Source: Thermoanaerobacter wiegelii Rt8.B1 (GTDB lineage Bacteria > Bacillota > Thermoanaerobacteria > Thermoanaerobacterales > Thermoanaerobacteraceae). Taken from it: a stretch of 64,000 nucleotides of DNA. The DNA lies in the NCBI RefSeq assembly GCF_000147695.2, contig NC_015958.1, forward strand, positions 1,156,501-1,220,500, in the 5' to 3' direction. The notes beneath the pieces were generated by a model. That model was not told the origin of the DNA and did not search any database. It saw nothing but the letters and a program-made list of their open reading frames with translations. This document shows positions 24,072 through 35,355 of this stretch, piece by piece. The translations under genes were made by a program, and so were the position numbers. Position 1 is the first letter of the stretch; each line of letters opens with the position of its first letter.

Positions 24072-24638
24072 ATGAAAAAGCTAATTTCCTATAAAATGGT
24101 TGCCATATATTTGTTAGCTATATTTATAGGAGTGATGATTGGATATTTAATTAATGTTAAAGACAATGAAAAGCAAAGAACAGAAAAAAATATAACTTAT
24201 GAACAGAGGATTTCTTCTCAACAAGAAGCTCTTGCTAAAAAATTAATTTCCCAAGGTAAACTCATATTTGAAACTAAATATCTTGAAAATGGAGAAATAG
24301 TGCGTGAAGTTCAAAATTTAACCCCTTCTCTTTATGGGAAAAGCAAGGAAGAAATTGCAAAGATATATACTGGTTGGAAAGTTAAAAGTTTTGATGAAGA
24401 GGAAATAGTTCTCTACAGAGAAAAAGAAGGGTTGCCTGCAGATTATTATATAATTTCCAGCATAAATGGATATGTGGTTTTATTAAAAAGTGACGGAAAT
24501 GGCAATAAAGAAATTGTAGAAAAAACCGACATACCATTGGACAGTTTAACACCTTTTGACAGAGAAAGAGTGATAGAAAATATAATTACAAAAGACAAAG
24601 ATGAAGCATACCAAATATTGTCAAATTTAAGCTCTTAA
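24072..24638 (+). CDS. bofC: BofC-like protein
   Basis: A 188-residue secreted or anchored protein: one membrane segment (residues 8-27), a charged stalk, and a C-terminal domain with LYREKEGLPADYYIISSING as in BofC proteins, which control sigma-K processing in spore formers. The ruvCAB-queA-tgt genes follow, as bofC neighbours ruvA and ruvB in Bacillus. ATG 24072 follows CAGGAGGAG. The stop codon touches the terminator duplicated by miniature element B. Confidence 0.75.
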   Translation: MKKLISYKMVAIYLLAIFIGVMIGYLINVKDNEKQRTEKNITYEQRISSQQEALAKKLISQGKLIFETKYLENGEIVREVQNLTPSLYGKSKEEIAKIYTGWKVKSFDEEEIVLYREKEGLPADYYIISSINGYVVLLKSDGNGNKEIVEKTDIPLDSLTPFDRERVIENIITKDKDEAYQILSNLSS

Positions 24639-24663
24639 GTTCTCCTATGCTTTTAGGAGAACT
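24637..24663 (+). repeat. Left target duplication of miniature element B (terminator hairpin)
   Basis: A 27-bp hairpin (AGTTCTCCTA / TAGGAGAACT) right at the bofC stop. It is repeated without change at 24930-24956. This copy has lost its T-tract to the insertion. Confidence 0.88.
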
Positions 24664-24929
24664 CAGACTGTAGACAAACTTTCGTAAAGGAGATATTTTG
24701 CATAAGGAGTGACTTGTTACAAAGCGATAACAAAACTTAGCAAGACCGAGGGCGGAGGCAGGGCCGAAGCCACGGATGGCGGAGGCGGGCACCTTAAGGC
24801 ATGGATGCCGATTGTGCCCGGTACCCTGCCGGAGCCTGAAGGTCGAGCTTTAGTTTTGTCGCTTTGGAACATCGGAACGACGATGCAAAATATCTCCTTT
24901 GAAAATTTTTTAACTTTGTCAACAAACTG
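24664..24929 (-). mobile_element. 266-bp miniature inverted-repeat element, copy B
   Basis: The same length and sequence family as copy A, in reverse orientation. Ends are CAGACTGTAGACAAACTTTC (left) and, inward from the right, CAGTTTGTTGACAAAGTT. The 18-bp inner inverted repeat AAAGGAGATATTTTGCAT is at 24686-24703 and 24883-24900. It is flanked by perfect 27-bp copies of the bofC terminator, so this insertion looks younger than copy A, whose duplications differ at two positions. No gene inside is credible. Confidence 0.88.
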
Positions 24930-24962
24930 AAGTTCTCCTATGCTTTTAGGAGAACTTTTTCT
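24930..24962 (+). terminator. Right terminator copy after miniature element B
   Basis: The intact 27-bp hairpin followed by TTTTTC. It ends bofC transcripts that read through the element, and lies just before the ruv operon. Confidence 0.88.
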
Positions 24963-25012
24963 TGTTTATAAAGTCCATTGATGTTAAAATAAATAAAAGG
25001 AGAGGAGATATA

Positions 25013-25510
25013 ATGAGGGTATTAGGGATAGATCCTGGAATTGCCATAATGGGCTATGGTATAATAGATTACAAATCCAATAAGTTTACTGTTATAGACT
25101 ACGGTGCAGTTACTACAAAAGCTGGTATTGATAAGGCTTTGCGCCTACACGATATATATAATGGAATTATATCACTTATAAAATCTTACCGCCCTGATGT
25201 AGTAGCTATAGAAGAGCTTTTTTATAATAAAAACGCAAAGACTGTCATAACTATTGGGGAGTCCAGAGGAGTTTCTATTTTAGCTGCTGTCAATTCGGGA
25301 ATAAAGGTTTTTGAATATACTCCTTTGCAAGTTAAACAAGCAGTGGTAGGGTACGGAAGAGCAGATAAATATCAAGTCCAACAAATGGTGAGGGTTTTAT
25401 TAAATCTTGAGGACGTTCCTAAACCTGACGATGTAGCTGATGCATTGGCAGTTGCCATATGCCATTGTCACAGTAACAATATGATTGAAAAGCTGGGGTA
25501 TTCAAGATGA
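25013..25510 (+). CDS. ruvC: Holliday junction resolvase RuvC
   Basis: A 165-residue endonuclease that cuts Holliday junctions. Acidic catalytic residues appear in LGIDPG, VAIEELF and [13 protein letters not shown] 25013 follows AGGAGAGGAG. It starts the ruvCAB operon and overlaps ruvA by 4 bp. Confidence 0.95.
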   Translation: MRVLGIDPGIAIMGYGIIDYKSNKFTVIDYGAVTTKAGIDKALRLHDIYNGIISLIKSYRPDVVAIEELFYNKNAKTVITIGESRGVSILAAVNSGIKVFEYTPLQVKQAVVGYGRADKYQVQQMVRVLLNLEDVPKPDDVADALAVAICHCHSNNMIEKLGYSR

Positions 25511-26070
25511 TTGAGTATATTAGAGGGATGATTGAAGATATTGGACAAGATTATGTAGTGATTGACTTTATGGGTATAGGCATAAAGGTTTTTGTTCCAT
25601 TTTCTACTTTGAAAGTTTTACCTTCTAAAGGAAATATAACCAAGCTTTATACATATTTACATATGAGAGAAGATGGTTTACAAATTTTTGGCTTTAAAAC
25701 AAAAGAAGAGCTAGATTTGTTTGAGAAATTATTGTCTGTCAGTGGTGTAGGGCCTAAAGGAGCTTTGTCTATTTTGTCCGTGGTTTCTATTGATAATTTT
25801 GTAAAAGCAGTTAACGTAGGCGATTATAAAGCTCTTACGATAGCTCCGGGAATAGGCAAGAAGACTGCTGAGAGAATTATTTTGGAATTAAAAGATAAGC
25901 TTCCAAAAAAAATAGTTTTGGAAGGTGATAATAATTTTTCAAATGAGGCCTTAGAAGCTTTATTAGCTTTGGGTTATACCAAAAGTGAAGCTATTTATGC
26001 TTTGGCAGATATCACCTGTGATAGCGTAGAAGAAGCTGTAAAGCAAGCTTTGAAAAAATTAATGAAATAG
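25507..26070 (+). CDS. ruvA: Holliday junction protein RuvA
   Basis: A 187-residue DNA-binding subunit of the branch-migration complex: an OB-fold N-terminal domain, two helix-hairpin-helix motifs ([12 protein letters not shown] and [13 protein letters not shown]) and a C-terminal domain that contacts RuvB. Start ATG 25507 overlaps the ruvC stop (ATGA). Confidence 0.96.
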   Translation: MIEYIRGMIEDIGQDYVVIDFMGIGIKVFVPFSTLKVLPSKGNITKLYTYLHMREDGLQIFGFKTKEELDLFEKLLSVSGVGPKGALSILSVVSIDNFVKAVNVGDYKALTIAPGIGKKTAERIILELKDKLPKKIVLEGDNNFSNEALEALLALGYTKSEAIYALADITCDSVEEAVKQALKKLMK

Positions 26071-26080
26071 GGTGAATTGA

Positions 26081-27097
26081 ATGGAGGAGAGAATACTAAC
26101 TCAAAGTTTTACACAGGAAGATGCCTCTGAATACAGTTTGCGTCCTAGGTGGCTTTCTGAGTATATAGGTCAGCAAAAGATAAAAGAGGAATTAAAAATT
26201 TACATAGAAGCCGCTAAGATGAGAAAAGAGCCCCTTGACCATGTCCTACTATATGGTCCTCCTGGCCTTGGAAAAACGACTTTAGCCACAGTAATTTCTA
26301 ATGAAATGGGAGTAGGAATAAAAATAACCTCAGGTCCTGCTATAGAAAAGTCGGGAGATTTGGCAGCCATCTTAACTAATTTACAGGAAAATGACATACT
26401 TTTTATAGATGAGATTCACAGGCTTAATAGAAGTGTAGAAGAGATTCTATATCCTGCAATGGAAGACTTTGAATTGGATATAGTAATAGGAAAAGGCCCA
26501 AGTGCCAGGTCTATAAGGCTTAGTCTTCCGCGTTTTACTTTAATTGGGGCTACGACAAGGGCTGCTCTTATGACTTCTCCTTTGAGAGACAGATTTGGGG
26601 TTATAAACCGCTTGGATTACTATTCAGTGGAGGAATTAAAAGAAATAATTAAAAGGTCAGCGAATATTTTAAACATTGGAATTGATGAAGATGCAGCTTT
26701 TGAGATTGCTGAAAGGTCACGGGGGACTCCGAGAATTGCCAATAGACTTCTAAAACGGGTGAGAGATTTCGCACAAGTAAGAGGAAATGGATACATTGAT
26801 TTTAAAACTTCCAAAGAAGCGCTGGACGTATTAGGTGTAGATGAGATGGGATTAGAATACATTGATAGAAAGATTTTGGTTTCTATTATAGAAAAGTTTG
26901 GCGGTGGTCCTGTAGGAATCGATGCTATTGCTGCATCAATAGGAGAAGATGGGGATACAATAGAGGATGTTTATGAACCTTATCTTTTACAAATAGGTTT
27001 TTTAAACAGGACTCCGCGAGGAAGAGTTGTTACAAAATTAGCTTATGATTACCTTAAATATCCTTATATAGAACAGGGGAGGATAGAAGGTGTTTGA
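26081..27097 (+). CDS. ruvB: Holliday junction ATPase RuvB
   Basis: A 338-residue AAA+ motor of branch migration. Walker [11 protein letters not shown], Walker [11 protein letters not shown], sensor [18 protein letters not shown] and the C-terminal winged-helix domain (TPRGRVVT) are all present. ATG 26081 is 10 bp after ruvA. Its last codons overlap the next small gene by 8 bp. Confidence 0.97.
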   Translation: MEERILTQSFTQEDASEYSLRPRWLSEYIGQQKIKEELKIYIEAAKMRKEPLDHVLLYGPPGLGKTTLATVISNEMGVGIKITSGPAIEKSGDLAAILTNLQENDILFIDEIHRLNRSVEEILYPAMEDFELDIVIGKGPSARSIRLSLPRFTLIGATTRAALMTSPLRDRFGVINRLDYYSVEELKEIIKRSANILNIGIDEDAAFEIAERSRGTPRIANRLLKRVRDFAQVRGNGYIDFKTSKEALDVLGVDEMGLEYIDRKILVSIIEKFGGGPVGIDAIAASIGEDGDTIEDVYEPYLLQIGFLNRTPRGRVVTKLAYDYLKYPYIEQGRIEGV

Positions 27098-27302
27098 TAG
27101 TTTTGGTAAAATGTTGATATTTATGGGAGCTATATTAATTTTAATAGGGGTGCTTTTTTCTGTAGGTTCAAAAATTGGTTTAGGACGTTTGCCGGGAGAT
27201 ATAGTTTATCAAAAAGGAAATTTCACTTTTTATTTTCCTATTATGACAAGCCTTTTATTGAGCCTGTTTTTAACATTAATTTTTTGGCTTTTTAGAAGAT
27301 AA
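27090..27302 (+). CDS. DUF2905 small membrane protein
   Basis: A 70-residue protein with two membrane segments and the family motif [20 protein letters not shown], typical of DUF2905. Function is unknown. The start codon is within the end of ruvB (GTG at 27090), so it is translated with the ruv operon. Confidence 0.85.
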   Translation: MFDSFGKMLIFMGAILILIGVLFSVGSKIGLGRLPGDIVYQKGNFTFYFPIMTSLLLSLFLTLIFWLFRR

Positions 27303-27325
27303 CATATGAAAAGGGGTTGTATTTT

Positions 27326-28912
27326 GTGAGGTTGAAAAAATTTATAATAGGGAGTATAATTAGTGTCATGATTTTAACTCTCTCACCTTATCCTACCGTG
27401 AATGCTGATATCAGCATTCCAAAGGTTATAAAAGTAGGGCTTTTTTATGGACAAACTGCGAAATCTTCTTACCAGCTTTCTTCTCCCGGAGGTTTTAATT
27501 TTGCTTATCAAGACAATACAGGAAATTTGATTAATATTTTTAGCACCAGCATGCAAAACATACAAGTTGCAAAAGATGATAATTTCTATTTAATGGTGGG
27601 AAGCTATGATAATCTGGACATGGTGAATGCTGATTACGCTAAAATAGCAAACCAAATTCCGAATGCTTTTATAGGATTTGATGGCAAATATCATATATAC
27701 ATAGGACCTTATTTGACTTTGCCGGATTTGCAATCTGCTTATGAAATTTTTTCAAAAAATTATACCAATATCTCCAAGGTGTTGCCGGATAAAAATATTT
27801 TAATAAGCAATGGTATAAAAAACTTGTTTTTATTTAATATAAATGCTGATTTATATATAAGTAAGCTTAATCCTGATGGTATGCCCATTGCGATAGAATC
27901 AAAACGCTACAGAGGCATGTTTGAATTTAGAAGGCAACAAGACAGTGACATGACTGCTATAAATGTTGTGCCCCTGGAGGAATATTTATATGGGGTTGTG
28001 CCGGGTGAAATGCCGCCATCCTGGAATTTAGAAGCTTTAAAAGCTCAAGCAGTGGCAGCACGAACTTATGCTGCTAAAAATATAGGCAGATACGGGAAGT
28101 ATGGTTTTGATTTGACAGATGATGATAAAACACAAGTTTACAAAGGGTATGATGGAGAATCTTCTTCTACAAACAAAGCGGTAGATGAAACAAAAGGTGT
28201 AGTCGCTATATATCAAGGAAGTCTTATAGATGCCCTTTATCATTCCCATAGTGGGGGATATACCGAAGACAATAATAATTATTTTTCTGCTGATGTTCCT
28301 TACTTAAAAGGTGTGGAAGATAAATACGTTTTTGGCTATAGCAGTGCTAATGACAGTTGGACAGTCACTTACACAAAAGACCAGATAAAAAACCTGCTGT
28401 TAAGTAAAGGACAGGATATAGGAGATATAGTAGATGTAAAGGTCACTGAGAAAAGCTGGACTGGAAGAGCGATTACTGTCACTATTTATGGTACAAAAGG
28501 GACTTTCGCATTGAAAAAAGGAGATATACGATCTTTTTTTGGGCTAAAAAGCACTATGATTGATATAAAGGGCGATGGCAGCAGTGAATTTGAAGTGTAC
28601 GTGACTTCTTCTTACAGTGATTCGCAAAAAGTTTCTTTAAATGAGATAAATATTCAAAATAATGAAGTTATAACGAGGGTTTCTAAAGATATCCTTTATG
28701 TAATAGGAGCAAATGGTATTAAAGAACTAAAAAAGACAGATAAGCCCAGTGAAGTTTATACTATAAAAGGCAGTGGTTATGGACATGGGGTAGGGTTAAG
28801 CCAGTATGGGGCAAGAGGACTGGCGGACCATGGGTATAATTACATTTATATTTTAAAATACTATTACAAAGGTATTGAGGTATACGATACTATAAACAAC
28901 AAAACTTTGTAA
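27326..28912 (+). CDS. SpoIID/LytB domain protein
   Basis: About 528 residues, exported (signal segment ~5-27). Then come a SPOR-like peptidoglycan-binding stretch (~90-150) and a SpoIID domain ([36 protein letters not shown]), ending with [15 protein letters not shown]. SpoIID proteins are lytic transglycosylases acting during spore engulfment. GTG 27326 is chosen, spaced from AAAAGGGG. Whether this one is sporulation-specific cannot be told. Confidence 0.85.
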   Translation: MRLKKFIIGSIISVMILTLSPYPTVNADISIPKVIKVGLFYGQTAKSSYQLSSPGGFNFAYQDNTGNLINIFSTSMQNIQVAKDDNFYLMVGSYDNLDMVNADYAKIANQIPNAFIGFDGKYHIYIGPYLTLPDLQSAYEIFSKNYTNISKVLPDKNILISNGIKNLFLFNINADLYISKLNPDGMPIAIESKRYRGMFEFRRQQDSDMTAINVVPLEEYLYGVVPGEMPPSWNLEALKAQAVAARTYAAKNIGRYGKYGFDLTDDDKTQVYKGYDGESSSTNKAVDETKGVVAIYQGSLIDALYHSHSGGYTEDNNNYFSADVPYLKGVEDKYVFGYSSANDSWTVTYTKDQIKNLLLSKGQDIGDIVDVKVTEKSWTGRAITVTIYGTKGTFALKKGDIRSFFGLKSTMIDIKGDGSSEFEVYVTSSYSDSQKVSLNEINIQNNEVITRVSKDILYVIGANGIKELKKTDKPSEVYTIKGSGYGHGVGLSQYGARGLADHGYNYIYILKYYYKGIEVYDTINNKTL

Positions 28913-28929
28913 AAGGATGGCGCAAAAAA

Positions 28930-29955
28930 ATGAAACGCAGCGAGTTTTACTTTGAATTACCAGAAGAATTAATTGCACAAGAACCTTTAGAAGATAGGTC
29001 TAGTTCTCGTTTAATGGTTTTAAATAGAAAAACTGGTGAGGTTCAACACGATATTTTTAAAAATATAACAAAATATTTAAAAGCGGGAGATTGTCTTGTT
29101 TTAAATGATACAAAAGTTATTCCTGCGCGCCTTATAGGACGAAGACAAGACTCAGGAGGAAAGATAGAATTTGTTCTTTTGAAAAGATTATCAGTAAATG
29201 AGTGGGAAACGTTAGTAAAGCCTGGCAGAAGAGCTAAAGTAGGGACAAGAGTTGTTTTTGGAAATGGAGAATTGGTTGCGGAAATTTTGGACAATACAGA
29301 AGTTGGAGGAAGAGTAGTAAGATTTTATTATGAAGGAGTATTTGAAGAGGTATTAGATAAATTAGGAGAAATGCCTGTGCCACCTTATATCAAAAAGAAA
29401 CTAAAAGACAAAGAGAGATATCAAACTGTCTATGCAAAATATGAAGGTTCTGCAGCTGCTCCTACTGCAGGGCTTCATTTCACAGAAGAGTTATTAGAAA
29501 AAATAAGGCAAATGGGAGTAAAAACTGTTTTTATTACCCTTCACGTAGGGTTGGGTACTTTCAGACCAGTAAAGGAAGAAATAATAGAAAATCATAAAAT
29601 GCATGAAGAGTTTTACATTGTTACAAAAGAAGCAGCTGAAGAAATAAATGCTACAAGAGAAAAAGGTGGTAGAGTAATAGCTGTTGGAACTACTTCTACT
29701 CGTACTCTCGAAACTGTAGCTGATGAAAATGGCTATATAAGAGAAAAAAGTGGATGGACTGATATTTTCATATATCCTGGATATAAATTTAAAGCGATTG
29801 ATGGTATGATAACAAATTTTCACTTACCTGAGTCCACTTTAATTATGATGGTGTCGGCTTTTGCTGGTAAAGAAAACATAATGAGGGCTTATCAAGTAGC
29901 TATTGAAGAGAGATATAGATTTTTTAGCTTTGGAGATGCAATGCTTATAATTTGA
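28930..29955 (+). CDS. queA: S-adenosylmethionine:tRNA ribosyltransferase-isomerase
   Basis: A 341-residue queuosine enzyme that transfers the ribosyl group of SAM to preQ1 in tRNA to give epoxyqueuosine. Family motifs [30 protein letters not shown] and [14 protein letters not shown] are present. It has a weak start site (ATG 28930 after AAGGATGG) and is followed by tgt, the previous step of the pathway. Confidence 0.95.
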   Translation: MKRSEFYFELPEELIAQEPLEDRSSSRLMVLNRKTGEVQHDIFKNITKYLKAGDCLVLNDTKVIPARLIGRRQDSGGKIEFVLLKRLSVNEWETLVKPGRRAKVGTRVVFGNGELVAEILDNTEVGGRVVRFYYEGVFEEVLDKLGEMPVPPYIKKKLKDKERYQTVYAKYEGSAAAPTAGLHFTEELLEKIRQMGVKTVFITLHVGLGTFRPVKEEIIENHKMHEEFYIVTKEAAEEINATREKGGRVIAVGTTSTRTLETVADENGYIREKSGWTDIFIYPGYKFKAIDGMITNFHLPESTLIMMVSAFAGKENIMRAYQVAIEERYRFFSFGDAMLII

Positions 29956-29986
29956 GCAGTTGATTACAAGCCAAAAGGTAGAATAG

Positions 29987-31125
<1,139 letters not shown>

Positions 31126-31126
<1 letters not shown>

Positions 31127-31425
31127 TGAATCCACAAACGACTTATGTAATTGTCGAAATGCTTATTTTTATTGCAATCTTTTACTTTTTGCTGATTTTG
31201 CCTCAACAAAGGCGCCAAAAGAAAGAAAGAGAAATGCTTGATTCTTTAAAACCTGGCGATGAGATTATTACAAAAAGCGGCTTTTATGGTAAGATCTTAA
31301 ACATCAAAGACGATGTAATAACTTTAGAAATGGGAGCAGATAAGGTGAGACTAAAGATTGCAAAATGGGCAGTTGGAGGAGTTATAAGCTCAGCCAGTGA
31401 CAAAAACGAAAAAGAAGAAAAGTGA
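31126..31425 (+). CDS. yajC: Preprotein translocase accessory subunit YajC
   Basis: A 99-residue protein with one N-terminal membrane segment and a basic cytoplasmic tail (LPQQRRQKKEREML, then PGDEIITKSGFYGKI). YajC associates with SecDF. secD and secF lie 2.7 kb downstream, with the SCIFF cassette in between. Confidence 0.92.
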
Positions 31426-31427
31426 TA

Positions 31428-31456
31428 AGATGCGGTTTGCCGCGTCTTTTTTTATG
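31428..31456 (+). terminator. Terminator of the ruv-que-yajC operon
   Basis: GATGCGG / CCGCGTC stem (one G-T pair), loop TTTG, followed by TTTTTTT. Confidence 0.85.
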
Positions 31457-31513
31457 TACTATGTTTAAAATAAAAAGCATACATATTAGTAAGAAAACTG
31501 TGGGGGTGAGACT

Positions 31514-31906
31514 TTGAAGGGAAGGTTTGGCATGGAAAAGGGAACTGGCATAAATATTACTGGAATTTTTACAGGAGTTTTAATAGCTTACATTATCACT
31601 CTTAGTTTTTTCATAATTTACGCTTTGCTTTTGACCTTTACAGCTGTATCTGAATTAACTTTACCTACCCTTACTTTATTAATAACCATAATAGGTATAG
31701 TTTTATCAGGTGCCTTATCTGCAAGGCATACCACCAACAAAGGTTGGCTAAATGGAGGAATTGCTGGTATTTTATATGTAACCATTATGTTAGTTTTAGG
31801 AGCATTTTTTGTAAAAGAATTAGGGCCTACTTCTTCTTGGGCAGTAAAATACGCTTGGGGAGCTGTTTTAGGAGCTTTAGGTGGTATGATAGGCATCAAT
31901 TTATAG
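31514..31906 (+). CDS. TIGR04086 family (YrzE-like) membrane protein
   Basis: About 130 residues with four membrane segments (roughly 17-40, 48-68, 80-100, 112-130) and the motif LSGALSARHTTNKGWLNGG seen in the family. Function is unknown. The start is TTG 31514 behind GGGGGTGAG; ATG 31532 is a reasonable alternative. It sits directly before the SCIFF gene in many clostridia. Confidence 0.7.
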   Translation: MKGRFGMEKGTGINITGIFTGVLIAYIITLSFFIIYALLLTFTAVSELTLPTLTLLITIIGIVLSGALSARHTTNKGWLNGGIAGILYVTIMLVLGAFFVKELGPTSSWAVKYAWGAVLGALGGMIGINL

Positions 31907-31961
31907 CTTCAATTCCTTCTCTTTATGTGTTATAATAAATCAGGAAGAGGAGGGAAGAAAA

Positions 31962-32099
31962 ATGAAGCATGTTATAACAATTAACAGGCCAACGTTAAAA
32001 AATAGCTTAAAAAAGCCAGGCTGTGGCGAATGCCAGGCATCTTGTCAATCAGCTTGTAAAACATCTTGCACTGTAGCAAACCAAGAATGTCAATACTAA
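31962..32099 (+). CDS. scfA: SCIFF ranthipeptide precursor
   Basis: A 45-residue peptide with exactly six cysteines, in the C-terminal half (Cys21, 24, 28, 32, 36, 43), that is, six Cys in forty-five. The leader MKHVITINRP is the conserved recognition part. It is the substrate of the radical-SAM maturase encoded next, which makes thioether links from Cys sulfur to neighbouring residues. ATG 31962 follows AGGAAGAGGAGGG. The biological role of the mature peptide is unknown. Confidence 0.95.
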   Translation: MKHVITINRPTLKNSLKKPGCGECQASCQSACKTSCTVANQECQY

Positions 32100-32112
32100 T
32101 ACATAATACTCA

Positions 32113-32141
32113 AAATGGCAGTAAAATAGTTACTGCCATTT
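32113..32141 (+). promoter_or_regulatory. Hairpin between scfA and scfB
   Basis: AAATGGCAGTAA / TTACTGCCATTT is a perfect 12-bp stem with loop AATAG and no T-tract. It may protect the 3' end of the peptide mRNA or limit read-through so that precursor exceeds maturase. Function is inferred. Confidence 0.55.
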
Positions 32142-32164
32142 AAACTTGCAATGGAGGTTAAAAA

Positions 32165-33550
32165 ATGTCAGAGTTAATGCATAAATTTAAAAGACTGGGA
32201 ATGAATATTGTAGTAGATCCGGTAAGTGGCTCTATCCATGTGGTAGACGATATTATTTATGATATTTTGGACTTTTACGAAAATTACTCAAAAGAAGAAA
32301 TTGTAAATTTACTTCAACATAAATATAAAAAAGAAGATATACTGGAAGCTATTGCAGAAATTGACGAATTAAAAGAAAAAGGGCTATTATTTTCAGAAGA
32401 TATATATAAAGATATTGCAGTGTCGAGAAATGATTCTGTTATAAAAGCGATGTGTTTAAATGTTGCTCACGATTGCAATTTAAGGTGCAAATATTGTTTT
32501 GCTTCTACTGGGGATTTTAAAGGTAGTCGCAAGTTGATGGATTTTGAGACGGGCAAAAAAGCAATCGATTTTTTAATAAAAAGTTCTGGAAAAAGGAGAA
32601 ACATTGAAGTTGACTTTTTTGGCGGTGAACCCCTTTTAAATTTTGATGTAGTCAAGAAGTTAGTAGAATATGGAAAAGAAAAGGCGAAAGAGAATAAAAA
32701 AGTAATTAAATTTACCATAACGACGAATGCAGTTTTGCTGGATGATGAGAAAATAAAGTATTTTAATGAAAATTTTTCTAATGTGGTACTTAGTTTGGAT
32801 GGAAGAAAAGAAGTAAATGACAACATGAGAATACGCGTAGACGGCAGTGGAACATATGATACAATAGTTCCCAAAATAAAAAAGTTTGTTGAGTCAAGAG
32901 GGAAAAAGGAATACTATGTTAGAGGGACTTTTACTTCAAAAAATTTAGATTTTGCCAATGATGTGTTGCACATTGCTGATTTAGGAGTTTATGAAATATC
33001 TGTAGAGCCGGTAGTTGAAAAAGAAGATAAAGACTATACATTAAAGGAAGAGCATTTAGAGAGAATTTTAAATGAATATGACAGATTAGCAGAAGAATAT
33101 ATAGAGAGATACGAAGAAGGAAGGCCTTTTTCTTTTTATCATTTTAAAATAGATTTAGAAGGAGGGCCTTGCGTTAAAAAAAGGCTTCAAGGCTGTGGTG
33201 CTGGCTTCGAGTATATAGCGGTGACTCCCGATGGGGATATTTATCCTTGCCATCAATTTGTGGGTATTGAGGAATTTAAATTAGGAAATCTTGAAGAAGG
33301 TATAACTAATAAAAAATTACAGCAAAAATTTATGGAAAGCGATATTTACAAAAGAGAAGAATGTACAAAATGTTGGGCAAGGTTCTATTGTAGTGGAGGT
33401 TGCTTTGCAAATAACTACAACATAAATGGAGATATTAATAAACCTTATGAGCTGGCTTGTGAAATGCAAAAAAGGCGTTTTGAAAATGCGATTGCCATAA
33501 AAGCATATCAAATGCTAAAGGGTGAGGAAAATGATTATAAAGGAATATAA
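32165..33550 (+). CDS. scfB: SCIFF radical-SAM maturase (SPASM/twitch)
   Basis: A 461-residue enzyme that forms thioether crosslinks in the SCIFF peptide. Residues 1-80 look like a peptide-recognition (RRE) domain; the SAM cluster CNLRCKYC is at Cys104, 108 and 111; the SPASM region has Cys at GPCVKK, QGCGAG, IYPCHQF, EECTKC, YCSGGC and ELACEMQ for two auxiliary 4Fe-4S clusters. ATG 32165 follows AATGGAGG. Similar to the characterised SCIFF maturases of Caldanaerobacter and Clostridium thermocellum. Confidence 0.95.
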   Translation: MSELMHKFKRLGMNIVVDPVSGSIHVVDDIIYDILDFYENYSKEEIVNLLQHKYKKEDILEAIAEIDELKEKGLLFSEDIYKDIAVSRNDSVIKAMCLNVAHDCNLRCKYCFASTGDFKGSRKLMDFETGKKAIDFLIKSSGKRRNIEVDFFGGEPLLNFDVVKKLVEYGKEKAKENKKVIKFTITTNAVLLDDEKIKYFNENFSNVVLSLDGRKEVNDNMRIRVDGSGTYDTIVPKIKKFVESRGKKEYYVRGTFTSKNLDFANDVLHIADLGVYEISVEPVVEKEDKDYTLKEEHLERILNEYDRLAEEYIERYEEGRPFSFYHFKIDLEGGPCVKKRLQGCGAGFEYIAVTPDGDIYPCHQFVGIEEFKLGNLEEGITNKKLQQKFMESDIYKREECTKCWARFYCSGGCFANNYNINGDINKPYELACEMQKRRFENAIAIKAYQMLKGEENDYKGI

Positions 33551-34088
33551 GGGTATGAAACCCAAAATAGATGCTGAGGCGTATATAGCGGAAACAGCAG
33601 AGGTTATTGGAGATGTAGAAATAAAAAAAGATGCAAATATATGGTATGGGGCTGTGCTAAGAGGAGATATAGATAAAATAGTTGTTGGAGAAGGAACTAA
33701 TATACAAGATAATTGTGTTGTACATGTTACAGAGGGACATCCCTGTTATATAGGAAATTACTGCACAATAGGACATGAGGCGATAGTCCATGCTTGCAAG
33801 ATAGGAAATAGTGTGCTAATAGGTATGGGAGCAATTATATTAGATGATGCAGAAATAGGAGATAATTGTATAATAGGAGCAGGATCACTAGTGACAGGAG
33901 GTAAAAAGATTCCTGAGGGCAGTCTTGCTTTTGGGAATCCTGCAAAAGTTATAAGGAAACTTACTCAAGAGGAAATTGAAAATATTCATCGCTCCTATGA
34001 ACATTATGTAGAATTAGCAAAATTGCATTTTTCTAACTTTGGGCAATTGACCGTTTACAATAAAAGTAATATAATAGAAAATAGTTAA
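33531..34088 (+). CDS. Gamma-carbonic-anhydrase-like hexapeptide protein
   Basis: A 185-residue left-handed beta-helix protein. The zinc ligands of the gamma class are kept: His65 (VVHV), His82 and His87 (GHEAIVH). ATG 33531 follows GGTGAGG and lies within the end of scfB, so they are coupled. Many such proteins (YrdA/PaaY type) show weak or no carbonic anhydrase activity, so the true substrate is uncertain. Confidence 0.85.
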   Translation: MIIKEYKGMKPKIDAEAYIAETAEVIGDVEIKKDANIWYGAVLRGDIDKIVVGEGTNIQDNCVVHVTEGHPCYIGNYCTIGHEAIVHACKIGNSVLIGMGAIILDDAEIGDNCIIGAGSLVTGGKKIPEGSLAFGNPAKVIRKLTQEEIENIHRSYEHYVELAKLHFSNFGQLTVYNKSNIIENS

Positions 34089-34107
34089 ACTACGAAGGAG
34101 GATTCGA

Positions 34108-35343
34108 ATGAGAAGTAGAGGTTTTATCAAATTTTTTTCTGTAATCATTGTTGCAGCAATAGTTGCATATATAGCCTTTTTTGGAATAAAGGCAGGCAAT
34201 TATTCTATAAGCCCAGTACAGGATCACATGAGATTGGGGCTAGACTTAAGAGGAGGCGTTTATGTATTAGAAGAAGCACAAGGTAATGTTACACAAGATG
34301 CGATAAATAAAGCTATTGCAGTCATAAGGAACAGGGTAGATGCTCTTGGCGTGACACAGCCTGTAATAAGTCAACAGGGGTCAAATAGAATTCGTGTAGA
34401 GTTGCCTGGCATGAATGACCCTGATAGGGCAATAGAGATAATAGGTAAAACTGCTCAATTGAAGTTTGTTGGTCCAGATGGTCAGGTTATTTTAACAGGT
34501 GCTAATGTAAAAGATTCAAAAGCAGTATATGCTCAAACTCAAACAGGAATCCAGCAACCAGAAGTTACGTTAGTACTTGATGCTGAAGGAACAAAAAAAT
34601 TTGCAGAAGCCACTCAAAAATTTTTAAATCAACCTATTGCAATAGTTTTAGATGATAAGGTAATATCAGCTCCGACAGTGCAAAGTGTTATCACAAATGG
34701 AAATGCGGTGATTACTGGTTTGAAGGACTTCCAAGAAGCATCTGAATTAGCTACACTTATAAGAGCTGGTTCTTTGCCTGTCACATTAAAACCCATAGCT
34801 TATAGTTCTGTAGGTGCAACGTTAGGTCCGAGTGCTTTGAATGCTAGCTTAAAAGCTGGTATATACGGTACTTTACTGGTTATGTTGTTTATGATAGCTT
34901 TTTATAGATTACCTGGTTTTGTAGCAGACTTAGCCTTATTAATATATATATTAATAAACTTCATCGTTTATGCGTTATTTAATATAACATTAGATTTGCC
35001 AGGTATTGCAGGTTTCTTATTGTCAATAGGTATGGCTGTCGATACTAATATTTTAATTTTTGAAAGATTTAAAGAGGAATTGTGGGCAGGTAAAAGCATA
35101 AGACCTGCTTTAGATGCCGGCTTCGCGAAAGCTTTTAGGGCAGTATTTGATGCTAATATAACCACTATAATTGGAGCTATTATCCTTTTCTACTTGGGTT
35201 CAGGAAATGTTAAAGGATTTGCTTTAACACTTCTAATAGGTGTGACATCCAGCTTATTCACAGCTATAACTGTAACGAGATTTTTGTTGCATGCACTTCT
35301 TGATATGGACTTGACAAAGAATATAAAACTTTATGGAGCATAG
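34108..35343 (+). CDS. secD: Protein translocase subunit SecD
   Basis: A 411-residue six-span membrane protein that uses proton motive force to help pull preproteins out. The signature DLRGGVYV near residue 45, the large periplasmic domain and the transmembrane region with GMAVDTNILIFERFKEE are present. ATG 34108 follows GAAGGAGG. secF follows 12 bp later. Confidence 0.96.
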   Translation: MRSRGFIKFFSVIIVAAIVAYIAFFGIKAGNYSISPVQDHMRLGLDLRGGVYVLEEAQGNVTQDAINKAIAVIRNRVDALGVTQPVISQQGSNRIRVELPGMNDPDRAIEIIGKTAQLKFVGPDGQVILTGANVKDSKAVYAQTQTGIQQPEVTLVLDAEGTKKFAEATQKFLNQPIAIVLDDKVISAPTVQSVITNGNAVITGLKDFQEASELATLIRAGSLPVTLKPIAYSSVGATLGPSALNASLKAGIYGTLLVMLFMIAFYRLPGFVADLALLIYILINFIVYALFNITLDLPGIAGFLLSIGMAVDTNILIFERFKEELWAGKSIRPALDAGFAKAFRAVFDANITTIIGAIILFYLGSGNVKGFALTLLIGVTSSLFTAITVTRFLLHALLDMDLTKNIKLYGA

Positions 35344-35355
35344 GAGGGGAATTGA

